Positions 1-10,530 of a stretch of 64,000 bases of DNA are shown here, piece by piece. The DNA comes from Tridacna crocea (taxonomy: Eukaryota; Mollusca; Bivalvia; Cardiida; Cardiidae). Every line of letters begins with the position of its first letter. Position 1 is the stretch's first letter. The position numbers and the translations under genes are program-made. The notes under the pieces are model-generated. The model was not told where the DNA came from and searched no databases. It worked only from the letters and a program-made list of their open reading frames with translations. The stretch lies in NCBI GenBank assembly GCA_943736015.1, contig OX031060.1, positions 4,050,001-4,114,000 of the forward strand. Reading direction: 5' to 3'.

Positions 1-460
1 TGGAGGTTAAGGTGACTATTTGCTGAAATTAATGATCTTCTGTCTCACGCTATTCATTGTACACGTACTACATGTGTAATCCAAAACTAAATGTTCATGC
101 TTTAAGATAGCAGCAACAACATTTTTCCACAAAGAAAGGTAAAACAAACAATTTGTCAACTTTAACCCATTACCACACATCCCGATTTTTAAAGACCCAG
201 AAAAAATGGCCATTGAAGAGATTGGAAGAAAAACATGCTAGTATTATAGACTTTCTCTTCTTCCCCACGACGTTTTCTACCATTTATGATACAAATTCAA
301 ACATTCAAATACTTATAATTATAATCGTTATTATTTAGGGTTTGCAATGGCATTTAGTTTTAACATATCCATACTTTTGTCATCTAGCTGCGGTATACAA
401 GACTCAGTAAATCGGTAAAATCCCCTTGTAGGTAATGCACAGAATCGGGGTAATCAGATA
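1..460. other. unassigned AT-rich sequence
   Basis: I see no gene, tandem repeat or recognisable element. Short open frames here lack any known motif. Confidence 0.5.
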
Positions 461-469
461 TTTTGGTGT

Positions 470-622
470 GCGGTAAAAATGTCAGAGGTAAAAATACCAT
501 AGGAAAAAATGTCATAGGTAAAAATGTCAGAGTCAAAGTGGTAAATATGCCATAGGTAATAATGTCATAGGTAAAAATGTCAGAGGCACTAAGTATATAT
601 AGAGGCACTAAGTATATATAGA
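470..622. repeat. phrase-repeat island, GGTAAAAATGTCA units
   Basis: Irregular tandem copies of a GGTAAAAATGTCATA-like phrase occupy about 470-590. An exact direct duplication of an 18-nt unit containing GGCACTAAGTATATAT follows at 587-622. Unit spacing is irregular, so this is not a clean microsatellite. Similar short-phrase islands with other wording occur at 21849-21965, 44218-44570 and 58296-58355. Confidence 0.65.
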
Positions 623-744
623 TGTCCATAATTATCATCTGCTTGTATCTATTCTGTTCGATGCGGTATTTTTCCCAGGTGAAATAAACTCTTATCAAAA
701 TATTTGTGGTTTTACTATTTCTCGGAAAACCTCTTTTCATTTAC

Positions 745-945
745 TTAACTCTTTCCCAAACGACAAACCTTTGGACTAGACCAAATTGAAAGCATTTGCA
801 TATGACAATTCAGCTCTAGCTGAAAAGATGATTTCTGTCTATGATAGGGTAGAAAACATTGTGGGAAAAGGAGAAAATGCTGGTTACCAGCATTTTCTCC
901 TTTTCCCACCATGTTTTCAAAAGGCTACTATTCCAGGGATTATTT
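745..945 (+). mobile_element. TTAA hairpin MITE, copy 1, 3' end lost
   Basis: This copy begins at TTAACTCTTTCCCAAACGAC and carries the family's central palindrome (GGGAAAAGGAGAAAATGC against its complement, pivot GGTTACC). It fades after the FRAGMENT equivalent to CAAAAGGCT and lacks the GTGTGGTAATGGGTTAA end. The full family consensus is about 225-229 bp. Confidence 0.8.
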
Positions 946-1000
946 GGGAAAGGGTGAATAGCTTGAGGGTCAATATGAACTGGACATTCAGCCTTTGTAA

Positions 1001-1904
1001 TACCCCCGTCACACCAAACTCGTTCTCACTCCGTTTCGGAATTTTATGCCAGACGGACTTAAACTATGTTTGGACGGAGTGGATGTATTATGAATATTTT
1101 ACAATCTGTATACGAACTTCATGGACGGCTTAGGATGGGAAGGGTGCCCCAGAACTTTGACCCAACTCAAAATTTCCTGCTGTCCTTCCAGACGGAGTGA
1201 CAACGTACTTAAGGTAAGACCTGTTTAATGCACTTCCGGTGAAAATTCTAATTGGTTGATAAATAAGGATAAATCAGGATTTTGGCAGACATGATATTTT
1301 GCACATTTCTAACGGATCAGAAATTCCGTTTATGTCTATCTTGAAATTATTTTTTCATACTTTTGTTAGTTTTCTGAAAAGGGAGGTAATTATTATCACT
1401 TTTGTTAGTTTTCTGAAAAGGGAGGTAATTACTATCTCTTTTTGAATTGAGTATATAGTGGTTTTAAATTTATAAATGATAATTCAACGAAGGACAAAAT
1501 GGAAAAATGAATAGGTGAAAGTAGTTCAATAATACTCATCTTTAATTATAGCTAATTTTGAAGGATGATATTTTAGTGGAAATAGCTGTTTTCCATTACA
1601 CAGGTCTTACCTTAAAACGAGATGAACGTAGTACAAACGGAACTGCCGTACTTCGATCCTAATAAAGACGGTATACAGTCCGTCATCAGTTGGCAATGCG
1701 ACCTAAATTACACGTCCTATCACGACCGCAGCCCGTTTTACGATTTTTTTGAACGGGGTAGGACTTATTAAGAACAGGTTTTGATGAGACAGGGCTTCAA
1801 GCATTATCAGGCCAAAATTACACGTTCTAGCCCCGACCGCAGCCCGTTTTCCGATTATTTCAGGTTAAGACGTTTTGAGAACTAGTGTGGGTGTGACGGG
1901 GGCT
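1001..1904. mobile_element. TIR element interrupted by another MITE
   Basis: Left end ACCCCCGTCACACC...GTTCTC is matched inverted by right end GAGAAC...GGTGTGACGGGGG, giving imperfect ~26-bp terminal inverted repeats. The interior has GACGG/CCGTC-rich motifs and no coding capacity. A TAA is found next to each end, which would suit a PIF/Harbinger-type target, but this is weak. Without the insert at 1209-1615 it would be about 500 bp. Confidence 0.65.
1209..1615. mobile_element. TTAA MITE with GGTAAGACCTG termini, copy 1 (nested)
   Basis: TTAAGGTAAGACCTGTTTAA at the left and ATTACACAGGTCTTACCTTA at the right form ~20-bp inverted ends, with TTAA at both borders. The interior is non-coding and AT-rich. 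It carries a tandem duplication of a ~37-nt segment containing GTTAGTTTTCTGAAAAGGGA (about 1362-1435) that the second copy at 40923-41291 lacks. TTAA targets are typical of piggyBac-type transposition. Confidence 0.85.
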
Positions 1905-2376
1905 TTAATGTAACATTTTTCGATTTAAAGGCAGGACATGCTAATGGTTTTCGTCTCACATCGCCTCTCATCGTACTTGTTCGGTTAAGACTCGGGTAAA
2001 TTCGTAATCGATGCGGGGAAACAACATCTTATCGGCCGATGGATTACGGATTACAAATCCGTGCTGTTTTTTTTTGGGGGGGGGGCGGGGGGGAGATAAA
2101 AGGCAATGTTGCAGGAATCTGCAATGGGTGGCCTACGCATAATTTGTCTTACTCGTGATTGAATTTGGCATATGAATTGAAATCTATGTCGATGGGTGTT
2201 TATCAGGGCCAACATGTGAAAATGTACTCGAATAACACGGACTACTCTTATTCGCTTTATTTTTTCGAGCGTCTGCTCCAAGTTCTAATCAGATTCAATC
2301 AGTTTAACTTTAATCTGTCCTAGACGTGTTCATTTTGAGCCACACTGTATGAAAAAAGGTGGCTTAGTGCATATGC
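1905..2376. other. unassigned sequence with poly-T/poly-G tract
   Basis: Nothing recognisable apart from a T run followed by a G run at about 2067-2093. Long G runs recur at 25945, 27218 and in the 44.2-44.6 kb island. Confidence 0.5.
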
Positions 2377-2443
2377 GAAAAGTATCGACCCAGGTCAGCC
2401 TGCGCAGTCCGCGCAGGCTGACCTGAGTCGAAACTTTTCGATA
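2377..2443. repeat. hairpin repeat, CAGCCTGCGCAG family
   Basis: Imperfect inverted repeat with arms AGGTCAGCCTGCGCAG and CGCGCAGGCTGACCT flanked by AAAAGT..ACTTTTC. The same hairpin, with sequence changes, occurs at 28503-28572 and twice within the foldback element at 50731-50990. Confidence 0.75.
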
Positions 2444-2560
2444 ATCGTCAATTTATTGTATATCCAGGGCCGCGTCTACCTCACGATTCAGTCATTTATT
2501 CCAGAATGTGGCTGTTTTGGATGTATGTGATCGCTTCGTATCATACACTACTGAGATGTA

Positions 2561-3089
2561 TTAAAGGTGGGTATTTAGAATTTTCACATCACACCAAATT
2601 AAAAAATATATATATATCATTGAAATTTATATGAAAAAAACAATACAAATCATCAGTAATTAAGAATCATAAAATTAAAAAAAAAATGGTATTCCCTTAA
2701 AAGGCTACGTAGCCTCTTAAGCTATTTTTAGATTTCGCGCCAAAAATAAAAAGAAGCATTGTGGGGATGTTAAGTGACTAGCACGTGACTAATGACGCTT
2801 AAATTCCATAACATAACAAACATGTAATTATTTTTCATAATATCTTCTTCGGACGCTATGTTTGATGAACCGCGTGTGTATTTCCAGTATGTAAATGAGC
2901 GAGTTGCTCATCTAAAAATAGACCGTGTTTCCCGTCGGTGTCGACCTGGGCCGTAGTAAATCTCTAATTTCTGTTGTTGTTGGATGTGTTTCGGCTACTG
3001 GGGTTTTATGAATGAAAATAGTAAGACTTTGGGAGTATAAGGATACTTTTGTAAAATTTTAGTCTCAAAATCTGAAGGGCAACCTTTAA
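2561..3089 (+). mobile_element. TTAA element with AGGTGGG termini, complete copy
   Basis: The element runs from TTAAAGGTGGGTATTTAG to TCTGAAGGGCAACCTTTAA, giving short inverted ends (TTAAAGGTGG / CC-ACCTTTAA) and TTAA borders. It is 529 bp and non-coding. Other copies lie at 6011-6165 (part, minus), 46376-46921 (near complete, minus) and 49436-49699 (right part, plus). The interior includes a GGCTACGTAGCC palindrome. Confidence 0.8.
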
Positions 3090-3186
3090 TTATTGATGAT
3101 TTGTATTATTTTTTCATATAAATTTTAGTGATATATATATTTCTTAATTAAGTGAGATGTAAAAATTCTAAATACCCACATTTAAA
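3087..3186 (-). mobile_element. inverted end fragment of the AGGTGGG family
   Basis: About 100 bp matching the first ~100 bp of the adjacent element in reverse orientation, ending AAATACCCACATTTAAAGG. Together with 2561-3089 it gives the false impression of one element with 95-bp inverted repeats. The other copies show that the normal terminus is at the TTAA at 3086-3089. Confidence 0.7.
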
Positions 3187-3190
3187 GGTT

Positions 3191-3413
3191 GCGACCCTTA
3201 ACCCATCGGTAGATATCGTGTAAAAACGACATTTTCATGTGCTGCAAGACTACACAGCCAATCTCGTTAGCTTTAGTCTTCTAATTTGAGACGGTTAAGG
3301 GCCGTAGACCCACTAACTCAACCGTAAATATCGTGTAACATCGACGTTTCCGTAAAGGCTATTCGGCAAATGTCGGCAGCTTCCGTCTTTTCATATGTGA
3401 GTTAAGGGTCGCG
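3191..3413. mobile_element. small TIR element, GCGACCCTTAAC ends
   Basis: GCGACCCTTAACCC at the left and GAGTTAAGGGTCGC at the right are inverted. The interior consists of two diverged ~105-bp direct halves, each with a (T)ATCGTGTAA motif. It is non-coding. I did not find a second copy in the window. Confidence 0.55.
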
Positions 3414-3433
3414 TCATTAATTTTGTCGTCTGC

Positions 3434-3658
3434 TTAACTCTTTGCCACACAATCCTGACTTTAAACGGCCCTGAGAAAGAAAGCCTTTGAAAACGTGGTG
3501 GGAAAAGTAGAAAATGCTGTTAACCAGCATTTTCTCCTTTTCCTACATTTTCTACCCAATCAAAGCAAAATTGCACCATTTGAGCCACTTTGAAATTGCC
3601 ATCTGCAAATGCTTTCAATTTGGATAGGTCTAAAATTTTGTTGTGTGGTAACGAGTAA
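3434..3658 (-). mobile_element. TTAA hairpin MITE, copy 2
   Basis: Near full-length copy in reverse orientation, TTAACTCTTTGCCACACAAT to GTGTGGTAACGAGTAA. The central hairpin is retained with several substitutions. Confidence 0.85.
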
Positions 3659-3770
3659 TGAGTTATTTACGATTTTTTTTACCTCTATAGCTATTACGTG
3701 CGACTCGCTGCCTTTTTAGCGTACAGTATAGATTGAGATCAGACTGCTCATAACCTGCAGTCTTGTTTTT

Positions 3771-4182
3771 TTAACCCTTTACCACACAATGACGAGTTTT
3801 TACGACCCTTGGAAAGAAGCCTTTGAGGGGTTGAACGCCACTTTTAACAGCTAAGGTCATATCATGGTGTTCGGTGACGCACATGTGTTTCCTGGCTTTC
3901 TCACACCGGTACTAACACAACTTTCTTTCCAAAGCCACCGACTACTTTTCTTAAATGCTTCAGCAGAGATGAGAGGCGAAAATACGCCGGAAAGAAAGTT
4001 CGCCTCAACAGGGTATCGAACTCACAACCACCAGGTCATGAGTCCGACACGCTCACCACTGAGCCACCCGGGCGGGCTTTTCTACCCTGTCAATAAACAG
4101 TTGCACCACTTGAGATATCTGTTGTCTGCAAATGCTTTCAATATAAACAGGACGAAGATTTTGTCATCTGGTAAAGGGTCAA
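3771..4182 (-). mobile_element. TTAA hairpin MITE, copy 3, split by a SINE
   Basis: Starts TTAACCCTTTACCACACAAT and ends at GGTAAAGGGTCAA. The central hairpin is absent and its place is taken by a SINE at about 3828-4077, so this is a nested insertion with loss of part of the host element. Confidence 0.8.
3828..4077 (-). mobile_element. tRNA-derived SINE-B, copy 1
   Basis: On the minus strand the head has an A-box-like TGGCTCAGTGGTGAGCG and a B-box-like GAGTTCGATACCC about 40 nt apart, as in a tRNA-derived RNA polymerase III promoter. The 3' tail ends GTGGCGTTCAACCCC, close to the GGCGTTAAAC tail of SINE-A. A second copy with a clear target duplication lies at 38390-38648. An open frame read antisense through it is incidental. 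Confidence 0.8.
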
Positions 4183-4189
4183 CCTATTT

Positions 4190-5540
4190 GGCAGGACAAG
4201 GGTTATTTAATGCGGAAGATTCACTTCACGTCGCCATGTTATTCAACTTGCTGTTATGCGACAGACTATGAAATAATTATCAACAGCCTTCTACCTTTTT
4301 CACAAGTTAATGTTTTTGTGAACAAAGGAGCATATATTTTCGGCGTAACGCTTTTTGTTTTTTAAGGGCGCGGGGATGGGGGCGAAATTGAGGTTGATGT
4401 TTAACTGACATTGAACCATTTTCTGTGATAAAAAATTATTCACGTAATTTGCAGCAGGTAAAACAACCCAACAGGTGTATTCCGGGGCCCATGTAGGATT
4501 ATCCGTGAGCAAATGTTTGACACAAATATGCAAGGTTTGCTACGTCTACAGCCGGTGAGCAAAATCAAGGGTGACAACCTATGTCATAGTAGATGTGTCA
4601 GAATAGCAACCATTTTGTACGCAAAGTGCAGATTAATTACTTTAAAAAAGTAAACTCTTCACTCTAAAATTTACTTAGAATACCTACTTCATCTGGTGAC
4701 GGTAAATATATATGTCCTATTCGTGATTTCAATCAAAATGCCACGAAACAATGTTGTAGCTCTAAACACTTCAACACAATTATTCTTAACGGCATTGTAT
4801 ACGAAATCTATTTTTAAATCGCACATGTATCACCGCTTCGAAAATTGTGCGGAGGTAATTGCAAAATCAACGAAACTGGTGAACAAAATATTAATGTATA
4901 CAAACGAAGAAAGTTGTCAGGTACCATATGCACTGTTTGTTTGGACAGATCTTCAATAACAATAATGTACAAGCTGAAAAACTTATCTTTTTAAAACGAA
5001 ACTGTTGAATTTCAAACAATTTAGTGTGGTACAGAAATCATTCCTTTGTGAAAACGTTGACAATTACTGACATATATAGTGTAATTAAAAAAAAAAAAAA
5101 AAAAAGGAAACACGGAGATTCGTATTAGAAACCGAACATTAGTTAGAAGAAAACTAGCAGAATCGAGAGAGATTAGTACAAGTTGTATATAAGAACTTGT
5201 TTCTCAATTGATGTAAAATAAATATGTTTAAACTAAACTAAGAAAACTAGCTGCCGATCGAAGCTGTAAACAATGGGGGTGTGTTATGGAAATTTATCGT
5301 TCGTTTCCGCCTAGAGTCGGATACGGTGTAATTTGCATATTGTCTGAAAATCAAGGCGCCAGCAAAGAAGCCTCAATTTTCCTTTGTTTATCTCATTAGA
5401 CCTAGGGCGAAGGTCAAATATAGTCACATGACAGAATGCATGATCATTATACGAATACATGTATACCCAAGTGTATAATGGATATATCGAAAATCTTCGA
5501 TTCAAGAACCGGAAACGATGAGTCTGTTTACATGGAAGGC
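4190..5540. other. unassigned sequence
   Basis: About 1.35 kb with no recognisable repeat or gene. Open frames of up to 87 codons, such as 4696-4959, show no known motif and no splice context I can support. A pure A tract lies at about 5081-5105. Confidence 0.45.
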
Positions 5541-5611
5541 TTCAACTAAGAGAAAGGCATTTTCATCGACAGTAATCTAAGCAACATTGCAAGCGTCAGG
5601 CGAAATATTTG

Positions 5612-5908
5612 GCCATTATCTCCCACTAGATGGTATTCTACAAATACTCATCTATCTAATTTGAGCATTCTGTTTACAGAACTGAACTACTTTTCTACGC
5701 GACAACCGTTTCTTTGAATTTGAAATTAAAATAAACGTTTACACAATAAAACGCTGCCTGGTGCGATTCATTCAGCTATGATCTGCAGTTCAGAGAAATC
5801 TGGAGCTAAAACAGGCCAGATTTTCCTCAAACGTATTGATAAAAGCCATTTTCTCCATTGCTACTTTAAATAGCGCGTATTACCACAATCTTCCCAACAT
5901 CGGGGAGA
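5612..5908 (+). repeat. dispersed repeat R5.6, copy 1
   Basis: Shares extended similarity with 55975-56205 (inverted) and 43868-44215 (direct, split by a foldback MITE). Shared landmarks are ATCTCCC..CTAGATG, AATAAACGTTTAC, AATAAAACGCT and AATCTGGAGCTAAA. Ends and class are unclear, and no coding potential is seen. Confidence 0.65.
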
Positions 5909-5941
5909 GTGAATCTAGTTTCAATTTTTGATTAACATTAA

Positions 5942-6012
5942 TTTTATTTTGTCGTCTGCAAATGCTTTCAAATTTGACATGTCCAAAATTTTGTAAAATG
6001 GTAAAGAGGTAA
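5942..6012 (-). mobile_element. TTAA hairpin MITE, fragment
   Basis: Only the GTCGTCTGCAAATGCTTTCA to GGTAAAGAGGTAA end of the reverse-orientation copy is present. Confidence 0.7.
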
Positions 6013-6165
6013 GAAGCTACGTGGCCTTTTAGGGGAATACCACATTTTTTGTAATTTTATGATTCTTAATTACTGATGGTTTGTATTGTTTTTTCATGTA
6101 AATTTCAGTGACATATATATTCTTTAATTTGTTGTGATGTGAAAATTCTGAATACCCACCTTTAA
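6011..6165 (-). mobile_element. AGGTGGG-family fragment
   Basis: Matches one end of the element at 2561-3089 in reverse, from AGCTACGTGGCC to AATACCCACCTTTAA. It abuts the preceding MITE fragment. Confidence 0.7.
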
Positions 6166-6334
6166 GCTGATAGTTTTAAACCCAAATTTTGTCATTTCAA
6201 AGGAATTATTTTAGGAAAGATATGTACTTATCAGACAGTACAGACCAAAGAACAGTCTGCACGATCTGTGCAGTCTGATCTTGATTTACACTGTCTGTAA
6301 AAGGTCAGTGAGTCGCACTTAGCAGCCTATGGGT
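6166..6334 (+). mobile_element. TTAACCCTTATCC-family MITE, diverged copy
   Basis: Carries the family's imperfect hairpin, GTCTGCACGATCTGTGCAG flanked by GATCTTGAT, and the trailing GTGAGTCGCACTTAGCAGCC. The left terminus is worn. The best copy is at 45642-45853. Confidence 0.6.
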
Positions 6335-6719
6335 TGATATCATTTCAGAAACAACAATGTTTGAAACAACTGTTCCTTTTCCAGCGATGATTTAGATTAA
6401 CATATAATCTAGAGATATGTATGATTATGAAAAGTTCACATTTCAGCAACAACAAAATACGGAAGCAGAGAAGTGAGACAAATACATGTAACAGAAAGTG
6501 GGACAAATCAGCACGTCTGTCCTCCCCTCCTTCCGGGTCGCCAAAAATCGAAATACTTTTGTAAACGGTTAAGTTGATGTCCAATGTTCAGGGAGACAGA
6601 GACAATCCATTTACTGGTTTTACAGCACTATTATCAAACATCCTTGTTGCACTTTCAGGCATTTTCCTATTGACGAATAACTGTATGTAATAGATCATGA
6701 ACGATAGAAACGTGGCTTC
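6335..6719. other. unassigned sequence
   Basis: No repeat or gene recognised. Confidence 0.4.
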
Positions 6720-7060
6720 AGATCAAATTTAAAACCTTCCATACCTTCTTCACAAAATATTTATTCAAGATTCATTTTGGGTATATAAAAATATGTGTCT
6801 AATGCATTTTTAACAAAAAAAAAAAAATCGGTGAAGAGTTAACTCGCTGTTCCTTTGATCTCGGTATCGCACTGCAGGGTGGGTAACTTTTAGAAGAGCT
6901 ATAAAATACTTGCTTTGTACAGATTAACGCACATGTGTCACATTAAATTGACCCTTCTTATCTTTTGTTTCAGATTAATTTACCCGTTTGTTGATCATTC
7001 GTGGACGGAATTATGAATTTTATACTGGTTACAGAGGGTATATTTCTTCTTGGTCTCTAC
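6720..7060 (+). repeat. dispersed repeat pair with 40190-40530
   Basis: Collinear diverged similarity over about 340 bp. Landmarks are AAACCTTCCAT, a poly-A tract, CTCGGTATCGCA versus ATCGGTATTTCA, ACGCACATGTGTCA versus ACACACACGTGTCA, and TGTTGATCA. Non-coding; class unknown. Confidence 0.55.
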
Positions 7061-7206
7061 ATACTTTTCATTTCAATACGATCTCATAAGATGCATACTT
7101 TGTCTGTCAATGATAATTTTGTTTCAAAAGCAATAACGTTATCATAAGGTATTTTTGAATTGTGTTAGAATTAATTTCCTCTAGATTTCTTGCTATGTCA
7201 TTTTCT

Positions 7207-7300
7207 TTTCAGTTGTGAATTTGTCGAAATTTAAAGGATTTGCGAACGGGACATACAGCATTTGTATTTAAAATAATGCTTTGTTTGTCCGGTGTCACGT
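7207..7300 (+). repeat. short dispersed repeat, inverted copy at 35390-35490
   Basis: The segment with GGGACATACAGCATTTGT, AATAATGCTTTG and GTCCGGTGTCACGTGA is repeated in reverse just upstream of the LINE relic at 34761-35374. Confidence 0.6.
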
Positions 7301-7537
7301 GATGCATCCGGTGTGCCGCTTACGATAACAAGGAAATATCGCTCATATCAAATGTAATTGGCAAATCGTCTATTGATGATGAGCTCAGTCTTCATTTCTT
7401 TTCCCCATATTCGACTAATAAGAGTTTTAAAGATACATCTTGTATAACCAGAGAGTAACCAAATTTGATAGTGTGTAGAATCTATTCAGCGGTGTAGACA
7501 TGGATAAAAAAATCCGGATGTAAGGTGTATGGGAAGT

Positions 7538-7617
7538 ACAGATTGCAGATTGCGCAGGCTGATCCGAGACGACACTGTACGCAAACGTCGGAATGCCCCT
7601 GTTCGCGTGTTGCAAGC
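7538..7617 (-). mobile_element. half of the 50.7-kb foldback family
   Basis: GCGCAGGCTGATCCGAGACG through AATGCCCCTGTTCGCGTGTT matches the right arm of the foldback element at 50731-50990. The left arm is missing. Confidence 0.65.
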
Positions 7618-7785
7618 CATAATAAGATGAAGTTGATTAAAAATACTGGATGAAAACGAGAGTAGATGTATAATTAACTTTCATATTCTAGTGCCGTTCA
7701 AGCCGCCTGACTTTGTTTACGTCTATCAAACGACAACATTTTAGACTGGTCTATATAGAAAGCATCTGCAGACAGAGAACAGGGT

Positions 7786-8048
7786 GTAGTCGGTTCTATC
7801 CCTGGCTCAGCCAATTTATTTTTGAGGATTGATGATAACGTTTGTCATTGCGACAGGATTCATTCCTTTCTCACCGCCGACCAATATCTCGACGGAACCA
7901 GCCAGTGGGCTGGATAAAAAACTGTGCGGAACACTGGTAACAGATACTCCATGGAAAGCATGGATAGGTGCACTGGCCGCCGCGATGTAAGTAAAATAAT
8001 GTAGAAAAAACTTGAAACAACACACAATTATGAACTCAATCAATTAAT
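7786..8048 (+). mobile_element. tRNA-derived SINE-A, 5'-eroded copy
   Basis: Keeps a B-box-like GGTTCTATCCC, the conserved body (AGGATTGATGATAA, GGATTCATTCCTTTCTCACC, CTCCATGGAAAGCATGGATA) and an AATCAATTAATCC tail. The A-box region is not clear. It matches 58733-59038 in order along its length. Confidence 0.75.
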
Positions 8049-8344
8049 CCAAAGGACTCTCAAGTTCAATGACTTTGGAGGTGAAAGAAAAACTCCTCTA
8101 GTTTAAACATATTTCATTTGCAACATTTTACATACAAAAATATAATAATACAAGAAAAAGTTGATGCAAAGCATCAAAGTCGCCGCAAAAAAAATGTTTA
8201 ATGCTTCAAGAAAGCCAGGGCAAGTAAGTAAATGTCAGTTTTCATCAGCAGATTTTTTAACAAGTTATGAATTCGATGTTAATGTAAATCTATATCAAAA
8301 CTTGTCTTCTGTTAGAGTATCTAATACCCTAGCACAGCGCTTTC
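8049..8344. other. unassigned sequence
   Basis: No element recognised. An open frame here shows no motif. Confidence 0.4.
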
Positions 8345-8530
8345 TTAGCTCTTTTTCAAACGACAACTATCAGAATCTTCCAAATTCAAAGAGTTGGCAG
8401 ATGATAATTTAAAAAGCTGCAAAAATGGTGGAAAATTCGCTAGTAGTGGGGAAAAAGTATTTAATAAAGAAGAAATTGCTTATAACCAGCAATTTCTCCT
8501 TTTCCAACATGTTTTTCCAAAAGAATTTGA
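8345..8530 (+). mobile_element. TTAA hairpin MITE, diverged copy
   Basis: CAAACGAC near the start and a worn central hairpin (AGAAATTGCTTATAACCAGC, then AATTTCTCCTTTTCCAACAT) place it in the family. It is heavily mutated and lacks its ends. Confidence 0.6.
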
Positions 8531-9078
8531 CAACACATGTGATAACCCGTGTTTGTTTGGGAAAGTGTTGAAAGCAGGGCTAAGTTACCAAAATGTTGCT
8601 GTCTCAGGAAAGTATGATTCAAGAGGACGTAAGTTTGCAAGGCATACTTTCAATTTAAACAAGTCTAAGACTATACTGTTTTTTGAACAGTGTTAATAAA
8701 GAATCATGGTTTTGCATCACGTTTTATGAACAACACAGCAAAAAAGTGGCCTCTCTCCAGTTTTTTTCAAAAAATTAAATTTATGCAGAGCTCGTTGAGA
8801 AACAAAGGAGTTCTATACTATCTTTGTTTTAAAAACTAAACTTAGAAAGAAGTAACCAATAATATTCAGATACAATCATAACCGTTCTTCGGAATTTAGC
8901 ACAATTTCAGCAGTGCACAATTTTAGCAGAGGTCATTCAACAACAACAAAAATCAAAGTACTGACAGTACTAAAAAAACAGCGAGCTGGCAATTAATCAT
9001 TTGATGACGTTTTAAGCAATAATTGATTCGAGGTAGAAGAACATTTACTGTATGATTTGCACAAGTAAATTTAAAAGA
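8531..9078. other. unassigned sequence
   Basis: No gene or element recognised. Confidence 0.4.
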
Positions 9079-9125
9079 CAAAATTTTGGACAAATCCAAA
9101 TCCAAAGCATTTGCAGACACAATTT
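9079..9125 (+). mobile_element. TTAA hairpin MITE, fragment
   Basis: Only the AAATTTTGGACAAATCC and AAAGCATTTGCAGAC segment survives. Confidence 0.55.
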
Positions 9126-9130
9126 ACATG

Positions 9131-10494
9131 AGACCTAAATATTATGTAGGGTTTGCTAGGGTAAGTTCAAAGTGGGTGAAAACTTGGGGAAATGAGGTAA
9201 AGCGTAATGGCATTATAAATCATAATTTTGAAAGAAATGAACAACATAAAAAGTCAATGATACTCAGGACACGTTCTAGATTGACTCTTTATCACTCAAT
9301 CCAGAGTTTGAACAACACTGAGAGAGGCGGCTTTTAAAAAAACTGTGTGAAAAGGAGAAACATTTTATTGGTTATTTAGATATGGAAGTAATAGATCAAG
9401 ACTTTATGCTATAATGATGTATGTAAGTAGCAGAAGTAGAATATCATAGCCTATTTGGTGCTTTAATTATTTGTGAACAAAATTATAACCATTCAAGAAA
9501 AAAACTTAAACATAGAAATTTCTCTTAATTCTCTGTGAAGCCTTTACGGATTTTTTTTTTTTACAATTTATCACTCTCTTGCACTCCGGCTCATTCACAT
9601 CTGCAGTGGGCTCAGAAAATAGTCCGTCATTATGTGACTTTTTCGTCACATGATTATAACTTAAAATGGCGACACAAACGCCGGTGAAAGAAAGACCGAT
9701 ATCGATTGTTTGTATGCTGTTCAAACAGCATACGGCCAATCAGACTTAGTGGTTGGAAATGTGAAAAAGAGGGTTGAGAGGGTTTTTCTGAAAAGATTAA
9801 ATGTCTTTTAAACGACGATAACTTGTTTTTTAATCTTACACAACTTAGATCCATCAGTGTATCAAAACTGTTGTCATCATTCATGGGCGCAGTCATTTTT
9901 GTTAAAATTGGCGCAAGATTCTGATCAGTGAACAAGCTTGAAAAAAAATAGTTCCATTGTATACAGGTAAATTCATCAATTGAATGCACCTATATTGTAT
10001 CCAGAATCATATTTCCTTTGTCTACTTTATAATGTTACACAGTAAGAAAACATGTTTTCCTCGGTTTGACAAGATTCTTGTCATTTAGCCCATTGCAGAG
10101 ACGTATGGTGAGAGTAACGAACAACAACTCCGCTTCGAGATTGAAAATTCATATAGGAAATTAAGTATATTAATTATCCGATGACACTCAGCATGATTCA
10201 AACGTTTAAATTTCAAACGTAATATTTAGCGTAGATCTCGTTCGAGGGTTCTGCCTTTGATGAGACAGCTGATCAGAGTCGACTACAATCTATTTAGTCT
10301 AATATGTTCATTTCACGGGAGACACACCTTGATCGGAAAACATTTCGCTGATATGGCATCCAATCTACATCTTTTTTCCCTTTTATTGACATTCTTTTAT
10401 TTAATCACTTTTCCGCGAAACAGTGTTTTTCCGCCAAATTATTTCTTATAAATTAATGTTTTTTTGACGTGTTGTCATGTCCGTTAATAAATGT
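9131..10494. other. unassigned sequence; one small start-like frame
   Basis: About 1.36 kb without recognised repeats. At 9666-9749 an ATG in good context (AAAATGGCG) opens a 27-codon frame that ends in TAG just past a 22-bp palindrome, GTATGCTGTTCAAACAGCAT plus AC (9712-9733). I cannot show that it is a real exon. Confidence 0.35.
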
Positions 10495-10530
10495 TATTCC
10501 TGAAGAAGGCGTTATGCCGAAACGTTGGAC
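10495..10530 (+). repeat. CTGAAGA..GCCGAAAC motif, degenerate hammerhead-like
   Basis: CCTGAAGAAGGC, loop GTTAT, GCCGAAACGTTGGACG resembles the hammerhead ribozyme core CUGAUGA-stem II-GAAA, which is known in terminal repeats of Penelope-like elements. Here CUGAUGA is CUGAAGA, and the short stem III (CGT/ACG) is followed by AAA rather than a UH cleavage site, so self-cleavage is not expected. No Penelope RT is nearby. Confidence 0.4.

Noticed and set aside
2561..3186. Single element with 95-bp terminal inverted repeats
   Set aside because: Other family copies end at the TTAA near 3086, so the right part is a separate inverted fragment.
3864..4271. 135-codon open frame, with a similar 144-codon frame at 38435-38869
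   Set aside because: Both are antisense reads through SINE-B. Their similarity is that of the repeat, not of a protein family.
4696..4959. 87-codon frame as a coding exon
   Set aside because: No recognisable domain, and frames of this length are common by chance in AT-rich sequence without a supporting splice pattern.
10495..10530. Active hammerhead ribozyme
   Set aside because: Core substitution (CUGAAGA) and AAA in place of the UH cleavage site.
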